This document shows positions 4,737 through 5,750 of a stretch of 5,750 nt of DNA, piece after piece. Numbering within the stretch: the stretch's first letter is position 1; every line of letters starts with the position of its first letter. Source of the DNA: Actinomycetes bacterium (GTDB taxonomy: Bacteria > Actinomycetota > Acidimicrobiia > Acidimicrobiales > Palsa-688); assembly GCA_021827285.1 (NCBI GenBank), contig JAKAWM010000203.1:1-5750 (forward strand), written 5' to 3'. Both the position numbers and the translations under genes were made by a program. Under the pieces are notes generated by a model. The model was not told the origin of the DNA and did no database searches. It saw only the letters and a list, made by a program, of their open reading frames with translations.

Positions 4737-5609
4737 GTGGCGATCGCTGCTGCTTTGTTTGCCGCGCTCCTCTTCGCGTTGGCCTCAGTTTTCCAGCAGC
4801 GGGAAGCAGAGTGCCAGCCACGCAACAAATCGCTCAGACTTAGCCTGGTCGCCCGGCTCGCCACTAGGCCTCGATGGTTGATTGGCTTGTGTTTCGACGC
4901 GGCTGGCTATGGCTGCCAGTGGGTGGCTTTGTCCAGGGGCTCCCTGGTGCTCGTGCAGCCGCTCTTGGTAGTGAGCCTGCTGTTCGCCCTGCCCATTAAG
5001 GCCAGGCTGGTCCCGTACCGGATGCGCAGCTGGGACTGGAGCGGGGCCTTGCTCACAACCGCTGGTCTCGGTGTGTTCCTATTTGTCAGCCACCCCACAG
5101 CCGGCCACCCGACTGTGCCTGGCAGCGCTTGGGCTGCCCTTCTTTTCGTTACTGCCTTGGTGGCCGGCACGCTGGTGGTCTTGGGTCGTGAATGCAGCCC
5201 GCGTTGGAGGGCGATGGCTTTTGGCACAGCCGGGGGGGTGGTCTTCGGGACGTCGGCTGCCCTGACGAAGGACAGTGCTCACCTGCTCTCGTTGGGGGTC
5301 GGGTCGTTGTTGTCCAGCTGGCAGCCATATGCGTTGCTGGCCGCCGGGGCAGCTGGCATGGTGCTTTCTCAAAGTGCGTTCCAGGCCGGCCCTCTCGACG
5401 CCTCACTACCCACTTTGTTGGCCACGGACCCCGTCGTGAGCGTTGTGGTGGGTGCGGTTGTATTTGGGGAGTCGCTCCGAGCTGGTCTCATTGCGAGCGG
5501 CGCCGAGGTGGTTTCGTTTTCGGCCGTGGTAGCAGGGATCTTCATCCTCGCTCACACGGAAGCGACCAAGGCCGTGGGCGCGCGCCAGTTGGAGCTCTCG
5601 CCCTCCTAG
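4737..5609 (+). CDS. DMT-superfamily (NIPA/EamA-like) integral membrane protein, probable transporter
   Basis: A 290-residue inner-membrane protein with about nine hydrophobic spans: roughly 2-19, 47-65, 70-87, 101-118, 131-149, 158-176, 196-215, 224-244 and 249-272. The pattern ALASVFQQRE near the N-terminus, LVQPLLVVSLLFALP (72-86) and DPVVSVVVGAVVFGE (231-245) is that of actinobacterial drug/metabolite-transporter-like proteins related to the NIPA branch. Two repeats of a four-to-five helix unit are suggested by the similar helix-3 and helix-8 motifs. The substrate cannot be read from sequence: eukaryotic NIPA proteins are linked to magnesium, while EamA members carry varied metabolites. 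The GTG at 4737 is the first possible start after an in-frame TAG at 4725-4727, and the first span begins at once. Only a weak purine-rich ribosome binding site precedes it. The hydrophilic C-terminal tail (273-290) is probably cytoplasmic. No operon partner is visible. Confidence 0.85.
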   Translation: MAIAAALFAALLFALASVFQQREAECQPRNKSLRLSLVARLATRPRWLIGLCFDAAGYGCQWVALSRGSLVLVQPLLVVSLLFALPIKARLVPYRMRSWDWSGALLTTAGLGVFLFVSHPTAGHPTVPGSAWAALLFVTALVAGTLVVLGRECSPRWRAMAFGTAGGVVFGTSAALTKDSAHLLSLGVGSLLSSWQPYALLAAGAAGMVLSQSAFQAGPLDASLPTLLATDPVVSVVVGAVVFGESLRAGLIASGAEVVSFSAVVAGIFILAHTEATKAVGARQLELSPS

Positions 5610-5665
5610 AGCCGGACCTGCTGACAGACGGCTAACACACCTTGCGTGGCACGGGTGGTGGCTTT

Positions 5666-5684
5666 CCGTCACTCTGAGTGGCGG
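5666..5684. terminator. Hairpin downstream of the membrane protein gene, possible terminator
   Basis: CCGTCACT and AGTGGCGG pair over 8 bp (one G-T pair) around a three-base CTG loop, 56 bases after the stop. TTT precedes it on the plus strand rather than following it. A perfect 10-bp palindrome GGTGGCCACC (5696-5705) lies just beyond. A looser stem AGCCG / CGGCT (5610-5633) begins at the stop codon itself. One of these probably ends the transcript. No gene is visible from 5610 to the window end. Confidence 0.35.
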
Positions 5685-5750
5685 CAGCTCATACTGGTGG
5701 CCACCCTGGAGCACCTGACCCTTGTTTAGCGAGCGGACACCCAGATCGGA

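Noticed and set aside
4505..4864. Minus-strand frame of 119 codons between the tRNA and membrane protein gene
   Set aside because: It overlaps the start of the DMT-like gene and has Ala/Thr/Arg-rich composition with no motif or plausible ribosome binding site.

Overview
The window looks like chromosomal DNA from a high-GC actinobacterium. GC is high and third codon positions are GC-biased. GTG starts are frequent (three of the five genes as called here). The gene content (RsbT/SpoIIE-type partner switching, a ROK sugar kinase with a zinc motif, a NIPA/DMT-like membrane protein) is common in Actinobacteria. An Acidimicrobiia-like lineage is possible, but I cannot fix the genus from sequence alone. 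I see no insertion sequence, phage gene, CRISPR array, rRNA or plasmid function.

Layout. Positions 1-258 hold no convincing gene, only a GC-rich hairpin at 5-24. A small HATPase-fold anti-sigma/RsbW-like kinase lies on the minus strand (259-657). It is divergent from a plus-strand pair made of an RsbT-like switch kinase (1014-1436) and, 19 bases later, a PP2C/SpoIIE-type phosphatase with an RsbU-like N-terminal domain (1456-2970). The 356-base divergent region carries a perfect 14-bp palindrome containing GGGTAC, an 11-bp direct repeat and a good housekeeping-type promoter for the plus-strand pair. After a hairpin (3029-3047), a 281-base gap contains a 10-bp tandem-spaced repeat and a possible 19-residue leader ORF, followed by a ROK family sugar kinase (3252-4241). 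A minus-strand tRNA-Leu(UAA) (4384-4465) converges on it. Divergent from the tRNA is a multi-spanning DMT/NIPA-like membrane protein (4737-5609). The last 140 bases hold only hairpin-forming sequence.

How the genes work together. The first three genes look like one signalling module. In the known stressosome/partner-switching scheme RsbT binds the N-terminal domain of RsbU and activates its phosphatase domain. RsbU then dephosphorylates a STAS anti-sigma antagonist, and that antagonist sequesters an RsbW-like kinase so that a sigma factor is freed. The window holds the kinase, phosphatase and anti-sigma-like ATPase, but no STAS antagonist (RsbS/RsbV), no RsbR sensor and no sigma factor, so those partners must be encoded elsewhere or replaced. 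The ROK kinase, tRNA and membrane protein show no obvious functional link to the module or to each other.

Most of the window is ordinary housekeeping and regulatory sequence. The most interesting part is the regulatory region between the anti-sigma gene and the RsbT/phosphatase operon, where a sigma-B-like promoter signature suggests feedback control.
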